Positions 10,780 to 21,509 are shown, counted from the stretch's first letter. The stretch is DNA of 64,000 bases from Bacillus glycinifermentans (GCF_001042475.2 NZ_LECW02000005.1:189993-253992), one strand, 5' to 3'. Translations and numbers: made by a program. Notes: generated by a model from the sequence alone, not told the origin.

Positions 10780-12087
10780 GTGAAAAGGTTCCTTTCATTT
10801 TTCCTCATGATCATCATGGCTTTTAGCTTGCTTTTGACAGGATGCAGTGCGAGTCCCACCGCCGGCAAAGATGACGATGCCACAGAGCTGACATTTTGGA
10901 CGTTCAACGGCCTTCATGAACAGTTTTATGCGGAAATGGTGAAAGAATGGAATAAAGCATATCCGGACCGTAAGATCAAATTAAATACCGTCGTTTATCC
11001 GTACGGACAGATGCACGACAATCTTTCGATATCACTTTTGGCGGGAAAAGGGGTTCCCGATATTGCCGATGTTGAGCTCGCCCGCTTCTCCAGCTTTTTG
11101 AAAGGCTCTGACATTCCTTTGACAGACCTGACCTCCCTTGTCGAAGATGAACGCGACAAGTTCGTGGAAGCGCGGCTTACCCTGTACAGCAAAAACGGCA
11201 GACTGTACGGCCTCGACACCCACGTCGGGACGACGGTGATGTACTATAACATGGATATTTTGCACAAAGCGGGAGTCGATCCGGACGATATCAAAACATG
11301 GGAAGATTACAGAAAAGCGGGCAAAAAAGTCACAGAGGCTACAGGCAAACCGATGACGACGATCGAAACGACAGATCCAAATTCGTTTTTGCCGCTGCTT
11401 ACCCAGCAGGGGTCGGGCTACTTTAATAAAAAGGGGCGCCTGACATTAAACCATGATACAAATGTCAAAACGCTCGAATTTTTGAAAACCTTGATCGAAA
11501 AGGACAAAATTGCGATCACAACGCCTGGCGGAAATCATCATAGCGAAGAATATTACGGCTTCATGAATCAAGGCGGGGCAGCTTCCGTTTTGATGCCGAT
11601 CTGGTATATGGGCAGATTTTTGGATTATATGCCTGATTTAAAAGGGAAGATTGCGATCAGGCCGCTTCCGGCATGGAAAGAAGGCGGAGACCGATCGGCA
11701 GGGATGGGCGGCACAGCGACCGTTATTCCAAAACAAGCGAAGGAAGCCGGAATGGCCAAGGACTTTTTATCGTTTGCCAAAGTGTCAAAAGAAGGAAACA
11801 TCAAGCTATGGACCGTCCTCGGGTTTGACCCGCTCAGATGGGATGTGTGGGATTCGGAAGAACTGAAGAAACCGAATCAATATACAGAATATTTCCGAAA
11901 TGGCAGCGGGATTTTTTCGATGCTTCTTGAGGTGAAAGATGAGATCAATCCGCTTTATTTAACAGAGGATTATGCGAAAACATCCGATCTGGTCAACAAA
12001 AACGTTTTATACGAAGCTCTTAAAACGAAAAGCAAAACACCGAAGGAAGCCTTGGACAAAGCAGCCGCCGAGGTAAAGGGACAATAG
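10780..12087 (+). CDS. araN: Arabinooligosaccharide ABC transporter, binding lipoprotein AraN
   Basis: An extracellular solute-binding lipoprotein of 435 residues that delivers arabinose oligomers to the AraPQ permease. The signal peptide ends with the lipobox LLTGC (Cys22 is the lipidated residue), followed by a short linker and a family 1 binding fold starting ELTFWTFNG. The start is GTG at 10780, three bases after the araM stop and preceded by AAAGGGG. The matching ATPase is not in the operon. In B. subtilis the shared ATPase MsmX powers it. Confidence 0.94.
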   Translation: MKRFLSFFLMIIMAFSLLLTGCSASPTAGKDDDATELTFWTFNGLHEQFYAEMVKEWNKAYPDRKIKLNTVVYPYGQMHDNLSISLLAGKGVPDIADVELARFSSFLKGSDIPLTDLTSLVEDERDKFVEARLTLYSKNGRLYGLDTHVGTTVMYYNMDILHKAGVDPDDIKTWEDYRKAGKKVTEATGKPMTTIETTDPNSFLPLLTQQGSGYFNKKGRLTLNHDTNVKTLEFLKTLIEKDKIAITTPGGNHHSEEYYGFMNQGGAASVLMPIWYMGRFLDYMPDLKGKIAIRPLPAWKEGGDRSAGMGGTATVIPKQAKEAGMAKDFLSFAKVSKEGNIKLWTVLGFDPLRWDVWDSEELKKPNQYTEYFRNGSGIFSMLLEVKDEINPLYLTEDYAKTSDLVNKNVLYEALKTKSKTPKEALDKAAAEVKGQ

Positions 12088-12117
12088 TCTTTCATTACTG
12101 TAAAGCGAGGCGATAAC

Positions 12118-13062
12118 TTGAAGACTGTCAAAACGGATACAGTGCATTCGTTTCCGCCGGTGAGCAGAAAAAGAAAGATGACCCGCCTATTATATTCAGC
12201 AAAAGCCGCACCTTACTTTTTTACAGCACCTTTCGTACTCTCCTTTTGCATCTTTTTTCTTTATCCGCTTATCAGCGTCATCATCATGAGCTTTCAAAGC
12301 ATTCTCCCCGGGGAGATCCGCTTCGTCGGGGCGGAAAACTATAAAGCTTTAAATAATCCCACTTTTTATACCGCACTATTCAATACAATCAAATACACTT
12401 TTTGGACATTGCTTATTTTAATACCGGTTCCTCTTATTCTTGCAGTCTTTTTGGATTCAAAGCTTGTAAAGTTTAAAAATGTGTTTAAATCGGCTTTATT
12501 TATCCCTGCCTTGACATCGACGATCGTGGCGGGCATCATTTTCAGGCTGATTTTCGGAGAAATGGAAACATCGCTTGCGAACTCGATTTTGCTGAAGCTC
12601 GGAGCCGCGCCGCAAAACTGGCTGAACAATGAGCATACGGGAATGTTTTTAATGGTTATGCTCGCATCATGGCGGTGGATGGGCATTAATGTGCTGTATT
12701 TCCTGGCCGGCCTGCAAAATGTTCCGAAAGAATTGTACGAAGCGGCCGAAATTGACGGCGCCGGCACGCTGAAGAAATTTTTCTATATTACGCTTTCGTT
12801 TTTAAAGCCCGTCACCGTCTACGTGCTGACGATCAGCATCATCGGCGGCTTTCGGATGTTTGAAGAAAGCTATGTGTTGTGGCAAAACAATTCCCCGGGC
12901 AATATCGGGCTGACAATGGTCGGATACATTTATCAGCAGGGGCTTGCCTACAACAATATGGGCTACGGTTCGGCGCTCGGCATCGTGCTGCTCGTCATTA
13001 TTTTCATCGCAAGCCTTATATCGTTAAAGCTGTCAGGATCATTTAAAAAGGAGGGCTATTAA
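12118..13062 (+). CDS. araP: Arabinooligosaccharide ABC transporter permease AraP
   Basis: A 314-residue inner-membrane permease of the MalF type with six or so hydrophobic segments from residue 35 on. The cytoplasmic EAA loop for the ATPase, EAAEIDGAGTLKKFFYIT, is near residues 205-222. The start is TTG at 12118 behind AAAGCGAGG. The stop codon overlaps the araQ start (TAATG), which suggests translational coupling. Partner of AraN and AraQ. Confidence 0.95.
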   Translation: MKTVKTDTVHSFPPVSRKRKMTRLLYSAKAAPYFFTAPFVLSFCIFFLYPLISVIIMSFQSILPGEIRFVGAENYKALNNPTFYTALFNTIKYTFWTLLILIPVPLILAVFLDSKLVKFKNVFKSALFIPALTSTIVAGIIFRLIFGEMETSLANSILLKLGAAPQNWLNNEHTGMFLMVMLASWRWMGINVLYFLAGLQNVPKELYEAAEIDGAGTLKKFFYITLSFLKPVTVYVLTISIIGGFRMFEESYVLWQNNSPGNIGLTMVGYIYQQGLAYNNMGYGSALGIVLLVIIFIASLISLKLSGSFKKEGY

Positions 13063-13901
13063 TGCATGCGAGAGGCTCAAACATTGCGAAAACAGCGACA
13101 TTTTTCCTGTTTGCGATCTTAAGTTTTTTGTTTGTGTTTCCGCTGTTTTGTCTTGTGCTCGGCTCGCTTAAGCCGTCTTCGGAATTGCTGAGGTTCGGGC
13201 TTAATTTAAGGTTGAGCCCCGAATTGTTAAGCCTTGACAACTATGCCTATTTGTTTAACGGAGGAAGCATTTATTTTAAATGGTTCTCGAACAGCCTGAT
13301 TCTTGTCGTCATATCGACCGTTTTAACGCTTTTGTTTTCATCGATGGTCGGTTACGGGCTTGCCGTGTATCAGTTTAAGGGGAAAAATCTCCTGTTTGTA
13401 TTTGTGCTCTTGATCATGATGGTGCCGATTGAAGTTTTGATGCTGCCTTTATTTAAAATGACGGTCGCGCTGCATATCGTCGACACGTACGCCGGGGTGA
13501 TCCTTCCGTTTATCGTATCGCCCGTCGCCGTCTTTTTCTTCCGGCAGTATGCGCTCGGCCTGCCGAAAGATTTGCTCGACTCGGCGAGAATGGACGGATG
13601 CACCGAATTCGGCATTTACTTCCGGATTATGGCCCCGCTCATGAAGCCGGCTTTCGGAGCGATGATTATCCTCCAGTCATTAAACAGCTGGAACAATTTT
13701 TTGTGGCCGCTGATCGTGCTGCGGTCGAAGGAAATGTTTACGCTTCCGATCGGATTATCGGCTTTGCTCAGTCCGTACGGCAACAACTACGACATGCTGA
13801 TCTCAGGTTCAGTGCTGGCGATTCTGCCTGTCATACTGATTTTCTTGTTCTTCCAAAAGTACTTTGTGTCAGGTTTGACAGCAGGCGGAATTAAAGGCTG
13901 A
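13062..13901 (+). CDS. araQ: Arabinooligosaccharide ABC transporter permease AraQ
   Basis: A 279-residue MalG-type permease with six hydrophobic segments. Its EAA-like loop is DSARMDGCTEFGIYFRIM (about residues 173-190). The ATG at 13062 shares its A with the araP stop, and AAGGAGG lies 11 bases upstream inside araP. It forms the membrane channel with AraP, and AraN is its binding protein. The sequence is intact to the TGA at 13899-13901. Confidence 0.95.
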   Translation: MHARGSNIAKTATFFLFAILSFLFVFPLFCLVLGSLKPSSELLRFGLNLRLSPELLSLDNYAYLFNGGSIYFKWFSNSLILVVISTVLTLLFSSMVGYGLAVYQFKGKNLLFVFVLLIMMVPIEVLMLPLFKMTVALHIVDTYAGVILPFIVSPVAVFFFRQYALGLPKDLLDSARMDGCTEFGIYFRIMAPLMKPAFGAMIILQSLNSWNNFLWPLIVLRSKEMFTLPIGLSALLSPYGNNYDMLISGSVLAILPVILIFLFFQKYFVSGLTAGGIKG

Positions 13902-13907
13902 TCATAA

Positions 13908-15443
<1,536 letters not shown>

Positions 15444-15446
15444 ATG

Positions 15447-15478
15447 TAAAAACCGGCCGTTGTGCCGGTTTTTTATGT
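15447..15478 (+). terminator. Terminator of the ara operon
   Basis: AAAACCGGC pairs with GCCGGTTTT across a short loop, followed by TTTTATG. Confidence 0.85.
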
Positions 15479-15512
15479 GTGTGTAGAATAATATAAAACA
15501 GGGGGGAGACAT

Positions 15513-15785
15513 ATGAAATGTTTTTCTGCTGCGTATTGGTGTTTGATATACGGGTTTTTGGCATACCTTTGGCTTTTGTTTATATCGGAAATCATTGAGA
15601 GAACACAGTCTTTTAAAAGCTCATTTTTAACGGGAGCCGTCATATTGACCGGCACCGTGTTGTTTTTGACGCTGGTTCATCGTGTTACAGCTTCGGCTGA
15701 AAAGAAGAATGTCAATAGAATCGCAGGATCAGCATCGTTTTGCCTTGTGATCCTCATTCATTTTTATGTCGTTCCGCTTTGCTGA
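15513..15785 (+). CDS. Small hypothetical membrane protein (90 aa)
   Basis: I do not recognise a family. The 90 residues hold three likely membrane helices (about residues 5-25, 38-57 and 69-86), with a charged loop SAEKKNVNR between the last two. ACAGGGGGGAGAC lies 5 bases before the ATG, a strong ribosome site. The gene sits alone between the ara terminator and the terminator of the leftward ydbT operon. Confidence 0.7.
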   Translation: MKCFSAAYWCLIYGFLAYLWLLFISEIIERTQSFKSSFLTGAVILTGTVLFLTLVHRVTASAEKKNVNRIAGSASFCLVILIHFYVVPLC

Positions 15786-15787
15786 AA

Positions 15788-15818
15788 CAAAAAAGGCGGG
15801 CATCCGGTGACTCCCGCC
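15788..15818 (-). terminator. Terminator of the tetR-ydbS-ydbT operon
   Basis: On the minus strand GGCGGG pairs with CCCGCC across a 12-base loop, followed by TTTTTTGTTT. It lies about 70 bases past the ydbT stop and also faces the small membrane gene. Confidence 0.8.
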
Positions 15819-15886
15819 AATTATGCCTTGAAAAGGCAGCAGATGAAGCATGTGTTTATTTTAATCTTATTATTCCTATTAGTCAA

Positions 15887-17338
15887 CTAGGTTTTTGTTG
15901 TTTTAATGGCATGTTGATAAATAGCTGTCGCACTCTCTATCGGAATATGGTTTAACGAAAACTTTACGTTTTCTTTTCCGGAAGCAACGGCTATCTTAAT
16001 GGATGCCAAGTTTTTTCTCTCTTGCATAACTGTTTGGCCTAACGCTGCCCACTGAATGCGGCCGTGTTTAATGATGACCGTTCGCCGGGCAAAAGTTCCG
16101 TACTGCAAAGTTAAAAATCGGCTGCTTTGATTCCAACGAGTCCTTCGATACCCCATCCATCCCATCCATAGTAATCCAAGCGGCAGAATGGCAGTCAGAT
16201 AATGAAAGGGATAAGGAAGGAACATCCATATCGGTATTGATAGAAGACAGCCTGCTGTAAATGGCAGAACCATATAATGAAGTCTGGCTTCTTTTGTAAG
16301 CATGCGCAAATTGCGGTTCCTCCGGTAACCTGTAAACGGTTCAAGCATGGAATGGGCTTTTTCTTTTTTAACAAAGGGAAGAATCGTAATCGTTTTTTGG
16401 CTTTGTTCATTTGGACTGTTACGTATAACGACAGCTTTAATTAAGACGAATCCCAAGAGGCGGTGAATCGGCGGCTCAATGATGAGAATCGCCTGTATCC
16501 GGTTTGGGGCAATCGTTCGCTTTTTCTTCTCAAACAGGCCTTGTTCGATTTCAAGTTCTCCTTTGGCATTCTTGCTTAATGTGAAATGATAGTCGGTTAC
16601 AAATGTCAGCATTAATGAAAGTGCAAATGATAAAACCACCAGCATGACCACCGTGATCATGATCCAGTTGGAACCGAACCAGCCGGATAGGCAGGTGAAC
16701 AAAGTGTCCCGGTCAGTGTCTTTCGTTATATCCTGATATTTTAGCAATCCCAGTGATAAAAGCGTAAGCACAATCCCAAATTTAGGCGAGAGAAGGCTGT
16801 GCAATATGAGATCATTTTTATATAGTTGAAACACTGACTCTCCAGAATGATTGATCGGCCTGCTGTTTGCTTCTGCTTTTAAAACCGTTCGAATGCGCTG
16901 TTCTTCTTCTTTTGAAATACAGCTGAGAATGATGCTGGATTCATCACCTCCGGCAAGTTCAATCGTTAACGTTCGCGTAGAGAATAAATGGTCATATACA
17001 CGGACCGTAGAATCGACGGATTGAATGCGGTCCGGCTGCACCCATCTTTTCTTTGTCACAAACAAACCAGATTCAATATATATCGCTTTCTCGTGTATCT
17101 GGTAGGAAAATGCCCGCCATCTCAATACACCAATTATGAAAAACGCGATAATAAGCAAAGAACTAAAAGCAATCATGATGATGAAACCAGGGATGTGGCT
17201 GCCCAGTTTATGAATAAATAGTACGAGCAGCGGAACCAGCCATATGAAGGACAACGATTCCTTGATCGCTATCATGACAAAATAAAGGATCGAAACAGGA
17301 TGGAGACGATGTTTTATTAATGTTTCAGACTTGTTCAT
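15887..17338 (-). CDS. ydbT: YdbT-like membrane protein with repeated bacterial PH domains
   Basis: A 483-residue membrane protein close in length to B. subtilis YdbT (about 490). It alternates pairs of membrane helices (about residues 15-70, 180-245 and 355-400) with soluble bPH2 (DUF304) modules. Each module contains a pattern such as KKRWVQPDRIQSV, KKRTIAPNRIQAI or RTVIIKHGRIQWA (near residues 95, 275 and 430). YdbS/YdbT-type proteins have been linked to bacteriocin resistance in Bacillus, but the mechanism is unclear. It overlaps the end of ydbS by 14 bases and is the last gene of the TetR-ydbS-ydbT operon. Confidence 0.85.
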   Translation of the reverse strand: MNKSETLIKHRLHPVSILYFVMIAIKESLSFIWLVPLLVLFIHKLGSHIPGFIIMIAFSSLLIIAFFIIGVLRWRAFSYQIHEKAIYIESGLFVTKKRWVQPDRIQSVDSTVRVYDHLFSTRTLTIELAGGDESSIILSCISKEEEQRIRTVLKAEANSRPINHSGESVFQLYKNDLILHSLLSPKFGIVLTLLSLGLLKYQDITKDTDRDTLFTCLSGWFGSNWIMITVVMLVVLSFALSLMLTFVTDYHFTLSKNAKGELEIEQGLFEKKKRTIAPNRIQAILIIEPPIHRLLGFVLIKAVVIRNSPNEQSQKTITILPFVKKEKAHSMLEPFTGYRRNRNLRMLTKEARLHYMVLPFTAGCLLSIPIWMFLPYPFHYLTAILPLGLLWMGWMGYRRTRWNQSSRFLTLQYGTFARRTVIIKHGRIQWAALGQTVMQERKNLASIKIAVASGKENVKFSLNHIPIESATAIYQHAIKTTKT

Positions 17339-17804
17339 CGCTTAACCTCGCATAGGCTTCAATATCTTGGCGGATAGATTCGGCGGTTCCTTCGGCTAAT
17401 CCCCGAATTTCATGGCTTCCGGCTGCTGTCGATAAAGTAATCGTATATAAATTGTACTTTTTTAAAATAGGGCCTTGTTTTGCTTCGACATGCTGGACTT
17501 TACCCATGGGAATTAATACTTTCCGCTTAAAAAAGATCCCTTTATGGATTTGGATGCTTAATTCACTTATCCGATACCGCCATAAACGATATTTCCACCT
17601 CGGCAAAAGATAAAGTTCAAATGGTACAGAGGCAACAGCCAAACACGATGCTCCAGCCAAAATCCATGTTGGCCAGCCGAATGTTAAAGTACAGTATAGC
17701 AAGGCAAGGATAACGCATGTATACACGGATAACGTGATCACACCTTCAAGCTTCCTTGCGGCAACAATTTTTTTGTCTAATTTCTGCAATTCGCCAGTTC
17801 TCAT
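17325..17804 (-). CDS. ydbS: YdbS-like membrane protein with one bacterial PH domain
   Basis: A 159-residue protein, the length of B. subtilis YdbS, with two membrane helices (about residues 25-70) and one bPH2 domain (about 75-155) that includes KVLIPMGKVQHVEAKQGPI. A longer reading to 17894 would overlap the TetR gene. ATG 17804 with GGGGGA 5 bases upstream and the MRTGELQKLDKK start are preferred. It sits 10 bases after the TetR gene and probably works as a complex with YdbT. Confidence 0.85.
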   Translation of the reverse strand: MRTGELQKLDKKIVAARKLEGVITLSVYTCVILALLYCTLTFGWPTWILAGASCLAVASVPFELYLLPRWKYRLWRYRISELSIQIHKGIFFKRKVLIPMGKVQHVEAKQGPILKKYNLYTITLSTAAGSHEIRGLAEGTAESIRQDIEAYARLSDEQV

Positions 17805-17814
17805 GATAGTCCCC

Positions 17815-18408
17815 CTATTTAATTGTTTTTCTCGTTGCGTAATCGAACGTATCAACAATTTCAGATATCGTGCTCTCCATGTCTGATATATCATGATTTG
17901 CGATTTTTGGTCCCAATGAATCGATTACGCTTCGCACGGTTCTAGCCATAATAAGCGGGGAAAACTCCCTGAAACTCCCTTCTATTTCCTGTCCCCACTT
18001 GAAAATGTCAATCAGCGGTTCATATATTGATTCATCTTCGTCCTTATAATACAGCTCACCGCTTTCTGTTCGTAAGTTGGAAACCACTTCAATGATTGCG
18101 GTAACGTATTTGGGGTGTTCAAACATGAATCTGAGATTTGATTCAATATAGGCACGGAGTGTAGCCGGTGCGCTGTCTAAACCATCCATGAACTTTTCCA
18201 TATAAGGCGCTGCAAGTCCGTAGGAATGCTCCACAACAGCCTTCATCAGCTGCATTTTATTCGGAAAATGATACGTGACAACTCCTTTGCTAATTCCTCC
18301 CTTTTTTGCGATATTGCCGATAGAGGCATTCGCATAGCCTTCTTCGGCAAGCACTTGAATGGCGTCTTCAATAATTTGCAGTCTTCGCTTTTGTGTTTTT
18401 GTATTCAT
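17815..18408 (-). CDS. TetR-family repressor of the ydbST operon
   Basis: A 197-residue regulator. The N-terminal helix-turn-helix is visible (residues 8-55: YANASIGNIAKKGGISKGVV then TYHFPNKMQLM), followed by an alpha-helical ligand and dimer domain. It is first in an operon with ydbS and ydbT. A 20-bp near-perfect palindrome fills its promoter, so autorepression is very likely. The ligand is unknown. The predicted mRNA start falls at or next to the ATG, and no Shine-Dalgarno is visible, so it may be translated from a leaderless transcript. Confidence 0.85.
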   Translation of the reverse strand: MNTKTQKRRLQIIEDAIQVLAEEGYANASIGNIAKKGGISKGVVTYHFPNKMQLMKAVVEHSYGLAAPYMEKFMDGLDSAPATLRAYIESNLRFMFEHPKYVTAIIEVVSNLRTESGELYYKDEDESIYEPLIDIFKWGQEIEGSFREFSPLIMARTVRSVIDSLGPKIANHDISDMESTISEIVDTFDYATRKTIK

Positions 18409-18414
18409 GGCTTC

Positions 18415-18443
18415 ATTTTAGTACGATCGTGCTAAAGTGTCAA
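18415..18443 (-). promoter_or_regulatory. sigma-A promoter with TetR operator between -35 and -10
   Basis: On the minus strand TTGACA (18438-18443), a 17-base spacer and TAAAAT (18415-18420) form a strong promoter. The palindrome TTTAGTACGATCGTGCTAAA (18417-18436, one mismatched pair) lies between and over these boxes, so the bound repressor would block RNA polymerase. The -10 box ends only 7 bases before the start codon. Confidence 0.85.
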
Positions 18444-18497
18444 TCTGAAAATTGGTTTATATGGAAAGAAAATAAGATATAAGAGCAGGTGAAAATA

Positions 18498-18511
18498 TGA
18501 TTGCGCTTACA
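18498..18511 (+). promoter_or_regulatory. cre-like site upstream of cstA
   Basis: TGATTGCGCTTACA matches the cre consensus at 12 of 14 positions. It overlaps a weak candidate -35 (TTGCGC 18501-18506, 17 bases before TATGTT 18524-18529). cstA is CcpA-repressed in B. subtilis. Confidence 0.55.
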
Positions 18512-18558
18512 TAAAAGATAGGCTATGTTAAAAGGGAAACAAAGGGGGAGGAATTGGG

Positions 18559-20355
18559 ATGAATGCAATTACGATTGTGATCGCTTCTATCTGCATATTG
18601 GCGATCGCCTACCGTTTGTACGGAACATTTATGATGGCAAAAGTGCTGAAGGTGAATGACGACAAACCGACTCCTGCCCATCTTCAAAAAGACGGCAAAG
18701 ACTATGTGCCGACAAATAAATGGGTGTCGTTCGGCCATCACTTTGCGGCCATCGCGGCGGCGGGACCGCTTGTCGGACCGATTTTGGCGGCGCAATTCGG
18801 CTATTTGCCGGGCTTATTATGGCTGTTGATCGGAGCGGTTATCGGGGGAGCCGTTCATGACATCGTCGTTTTATTTGCATCGATGCGAAGGAATGGAAAG
18901 TCTCTTTCAGAAGTCGCCAAAGAAGAGCTCGGGCCGGTTGCCGGATTTTGCACCGGGCTTGCAATGCTGTTTATCATTACGATCACGATGGCCGGGCTTT
19001 CGATGGTGGTGCTCCATGCGCTTGAACGCAATCCGTGGGGGACGTTTGCCGTGGCCATTACGATTCCGATTGCGATGGGAGTCGGTTTATTTTATAAAAA
19101 GACGGGCAACTTAAAGCTCGCATCAACCGGCGGGTTCATTCTGCTCATGGCCGGTGTGTTCATCGGTCCGGCCGTCGCGAATACACCGCTCGGCGAAGCG
19201 CTGACGCTTGATGTGAAAACGCTCGCGATCGCGCTTCCGGTCTATGCGTTTTTTGCGGCGGCGCTCCCTGTCTGGCTGCTGCTTGCGCCGCGCGATTATT
19301 TGAGCAGTTTTATGAAAATAGGCGTGTTTGTCGCGTTGATTGCGGGCGTTTTTGTCGTGAATCCGGCGATTCCGTTTCCGGCGTTTACCGAATTTACGAA
19401 AGGCGGCGGCCCGGTCTCGCCAGGCCCGGTTTGGCCGTTTATTTCGATCACGATCGCCTGCGGGGCAATTTCCGGATTCCACGCGTTTGTTGGTTCAGGA
19501 ACGACGCCGAAAATGCTCGACAAATGGAGCGATATGAAATTCGTCGGCTTCGGCGCCATGCTGGTCGAGTGTCTTGTCGGGATTATGGCGTTGATTGCGG
19601 CGACGGCTTTGCAGCCGGGCGATTATTTTGCGATCAACAGCGCCCCTGAAGTATTTCGGACGCTTGGCATGGACACCGTCCACTTGCCTGAGCTCAGCCG
19701 CGAAATCGGTCTTGATCTGGAGGGAAGGACGGGCGGAGCCGTGACGCTCGCTGTAGGCATGGCTTATATTTTTACGGATATTCCGTTTTTCAGCCACTTG
19801 GCCTCATATTTCTTTCAATTTGTCATCATGTTTGAAGCGGTCTTTATCTTAACGGCGATCGATGCCGGAACGAGGGTGGCCCGCTACTTGATTCAAGACT
19901 TTTTCGGCGAAGTGTACAAACCGCTCAAAAAAACGGATTGGCTTCCGGGGTCGGTCTTCGCAAGCGCGCTCGCATGTTTAATGTGGGGCTACCTCTTGTA
20001 TTCGGGCGATATCAGTTCCATTTGGGCGCTTTTTGGCGTCTCCAATCAGCTGATGGCATCCGTCGGGTTGATCATCGGGGCGACCGTTGTCTTAAAAATT
20101 GCCGACAAAAGGCGGTATATGCTGACATGCCTCATTCCGCTCGCTTATTTATATGCAACGGTCAATTATGCGGGATATTGGATGATCAGACACGTGTATT
20201 TTAATGCCGAAGCCGCCGGCTACAGCGTCTTAAACGGCATTTTGTCGATCATCATGCTGATTCTGGGGCTGGTGATTATGGTAACGGCCATTAAGAAGTG
20301 GACGGTGCTTTGGCGTGATCCGGTGCTGAGAATGGAGCCGTCGATTCCAGGCTGA
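18559..20355 (+). CDS. cstA: Carbon starvation protein CstA, peptide/pyruvate transporter
   Basis: A 598-residue polytopic membrane transporter of the CstA family (about 15 hydrophobic segments), the same length as in B. subtilis. Conserved stretches include HHFAAIAAAGPLVGPILAAQ (about residues 60-79), the GFHAFVGSGTTPKML segment (about 304-318) and SNQLMASVGLIIGATVV (about 495-511). CstA proteins import peptides or pyruvate when preferred carbon is gone. GGGGGAGG precedes the ATG. The cre-like site upstream fits catabolite repression. It runs convergent to sspI. Confidence 0.95.
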   Translation: MNAITIVIASICILAIAYRLYGTFMMAKVLKVNDDKPTPAHLQKDGKDYVPTNKWVSFGHHFAAIAAAGPLVGPILAAQFGYLPGLLWLLIGAVIGGAVHDIVVLFASMRRNGKSLSEVAKEELGPVAGFCTGLAMLFIITITMAGLSMVVLHALERNPWGTFAVAITIPIAMGVGLFYKKTGNLKLASTGGFILLMAGVFIGPAVANTPLGEALTLDVKTLAIALPVYAFFAAALPVWLLLAPRDYLSSFMKIGVFVALIAGVFVVNPAIPFPAFTEFTKGGGPVSPGPVWPFISITIACGAISGFHAFVGSGTTPKMLDKWSDMKFVGFGAMLVECLVGIMALIAATALQPGDYFAINSAPEVFRTLGMDTVHLPELSREIGLDLEGRTGGAVTLAVGMAYIFTDIPFFSHLASYFFQFVIMFEAVFILTAIDAGTRVARYLIQDFFGEVYKPLKKTDWLPGSVFASALACLMWGYLLYSGDISSIWALFGVSNQLMASVGLIIGATVVLKIADKRRYMLTCLIPLAYLYATVNYAGYWMIRHVYFNAEAAGYSVLNGILSIIMLILGLVIMVTAIKKWTVLWRDPVLRMEPSIPG

Positions 20356-20356
20356 A

Positions 20357-20391
20357 AAAATAAACCGGGGGCTGCAGCCTCCGGTTTATTG
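20357..20391 (-). terminator. Terminator between sspI and cstA
   Basis: AATAAACCGG(G)GGCTGCAGCC(T)CCGGTTTATT forms a long hairpin. The T-run (TTTTTTC) follows on the minus strand, so it mainly ends the sspI transcript. Confidence 0.75.
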
Positions 20392-20601
20392 CTTCGGTTT
20401 TAATCCTTGCTCCAGCGTCTCAAGCATTTCATTTTTGTCTGATTCTGAAGCGTTCTGCCAAATCACTTCAAACAAAACGCCCAGTCCAGGCAGCATTTTT
20501 TCTTCTCCGCTTTGGATTGCATCGACGATCGTGTGTTCAAGCTCCTCCTGAGTGTTTCCTGTTACATTGGCGATAACCGCGTGTCGCAGATTCAAATCCA
20601 C
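20386..20601 (-). CDS. sspI: Small acid-soluble spore protein SspI
   Basis: A minor small acid-soluble spore protein made in the forespore. The 71 residues from GTG 20601 start [16 protein letters not shown] and contain [19 protein letters not shown] (about 33-51), the SspI signature. An in-frame GTG three codons earlier (20610) overlaps the GGAG ribosome site, so the second GTG is chosen; this gives the B. subtilis length. The gene is monocistronic. A sigma-G promoter is expected but I could not identify one with confidence. Confidence 0.93.
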   Translation of the reverse strand: MDLNLRHAVIANVTGNTQEELEHTIVDAIQSGEEKMLPGLGVLFEVIWQNASESDKNEMLETLEQGLKPKQ

Positions 20602-20715
20602 TTTTTTCACTCCATTTCCTTATCTGATTTTCTATATTCTGTCTCGTTTCCGGGTTTATTATGTATCATTCATGAGATATAATGTGACTATTGCCAGACA
20701 AAGGAGTCAAACGAT

Positions 20716-21462
20716 TTGAAACGAATTGAATCAGCCAAAAATCAAAAAGTGAAGGATTGGAAAAAACTTCATACGAAAAAAGAACGGATAAAAACCAATA
20801 CATTTTTAATAGAAGGCGAACATCTTGTGGAGGAGGCGCTAAAAAACCCCGGCATTGTAAAAGAAATCATGGTCAAGGATGAAGCGGACATCCCGTCCGG
20901 ACTGGATGCGTCTGTTCCGTGCTATATCCTGAGCGATGACGCTTTTTCTCAAGTAACGGAAACGGAAACGCCGCAGGCAGTCGCCGCTGTCTGCCGTATC
21001 CCTGAACAAGGGCCCCTTCAATACGAAAAGCTGCTTCTGGCAGATGCCGTCCAGGACCCCGGCAATTTGGGAACGATCATTCGGACCGCTGATGCCGCAG
21101 GAATCGATGCCGTTGTCATCGGAAACGGGACGGTTGATCCGTACAACGCCAAAACGCTCAGGTCAGCCCAAGGCTCACATTTCCATATCCCGATCGTAAA
21201 AGCGGAGCTTCCCGGGCTGATCGAAGAGCTTAAAGAAAAGCGGATTCCGGTTTACGGCACCGCGCTGCAAAATGCCGTGCCATTCAAGGAAGCATCACCG
21301 TCGAAGTCGTTTGCCCTTCTGATAGGAAATGAAGGAGCAGGCGTTGATCCCGATCTGCTCGGCCTGACGGACAGGAACCTGTACGTTCCCATTTACGGCA
21401 AAGCCGAGTCTTTGAATGTGGCCGCCGCTGCGGCGGTTCTGCTTTACCATCTGCGCGGATAA
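20716..21462 (+). CDS. ysgA: SpoU/TrmH-family RNA 2'-O-methyltransferase YsgA
   Basis: A 248-residue SPOUT methyltransferase. The N-terminal substrate-binding domain begins RIESAKNQKVKDWKKLH. The knotted catalytic domain has the three family motifs LLADAVQDPGNLGTIIRTAD (about residues 107-126), ALLIGNEGAGV (about 200-210) and LYVPIYGKAESLNVAAAAAV (about 222-241), where AdoMet binds. The likely target is an rRNA or tRNA ribose; the exact site is not known to me. The start is TTG at 20716 with AAAGGAG upstream. It lies directly before the pheST T-box, as in B. subtilis. Confidence 0.92.
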   Translation: MKRIESAKNQKVKDWKKLHTKKERIKTNTFLIEGEHLVEEALKNPGIVKEIMVKDEADIPSGLDASVPCYILSDDAFSQVTETETPQAVAAVCRIPEQGPLQYEKLLLADAVQDPGNLGTIIRTADAAGIDAVVIGNGTVDPYNAKTLRSAQGSHFHIPIVKAELPGLIEELKEKRIPVYGTALQNAVPFKEASPSKSFALLIGNEGAGVDPDLLGLTDRNLYVPIYGKAESLNVAAAAAVLLYHLRG

Positions 21463-21466
21463 CCGC

Positions 21467-21495
21467 TTGCACACGATGATGGAATTCACTATAAT
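21467..21495 (+). promoter_or_regulatory. sigma-A promoter of pheST
   Basis: TTGCAC (21467-21472), a 17-base spacer and TATAAT (21490-21495). Transcription would start about 21502, at the beginning of the T-box leader. Confidence 0.8.
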
Positions 21496-21509
21496 GAATG
21501 TAATATGTT

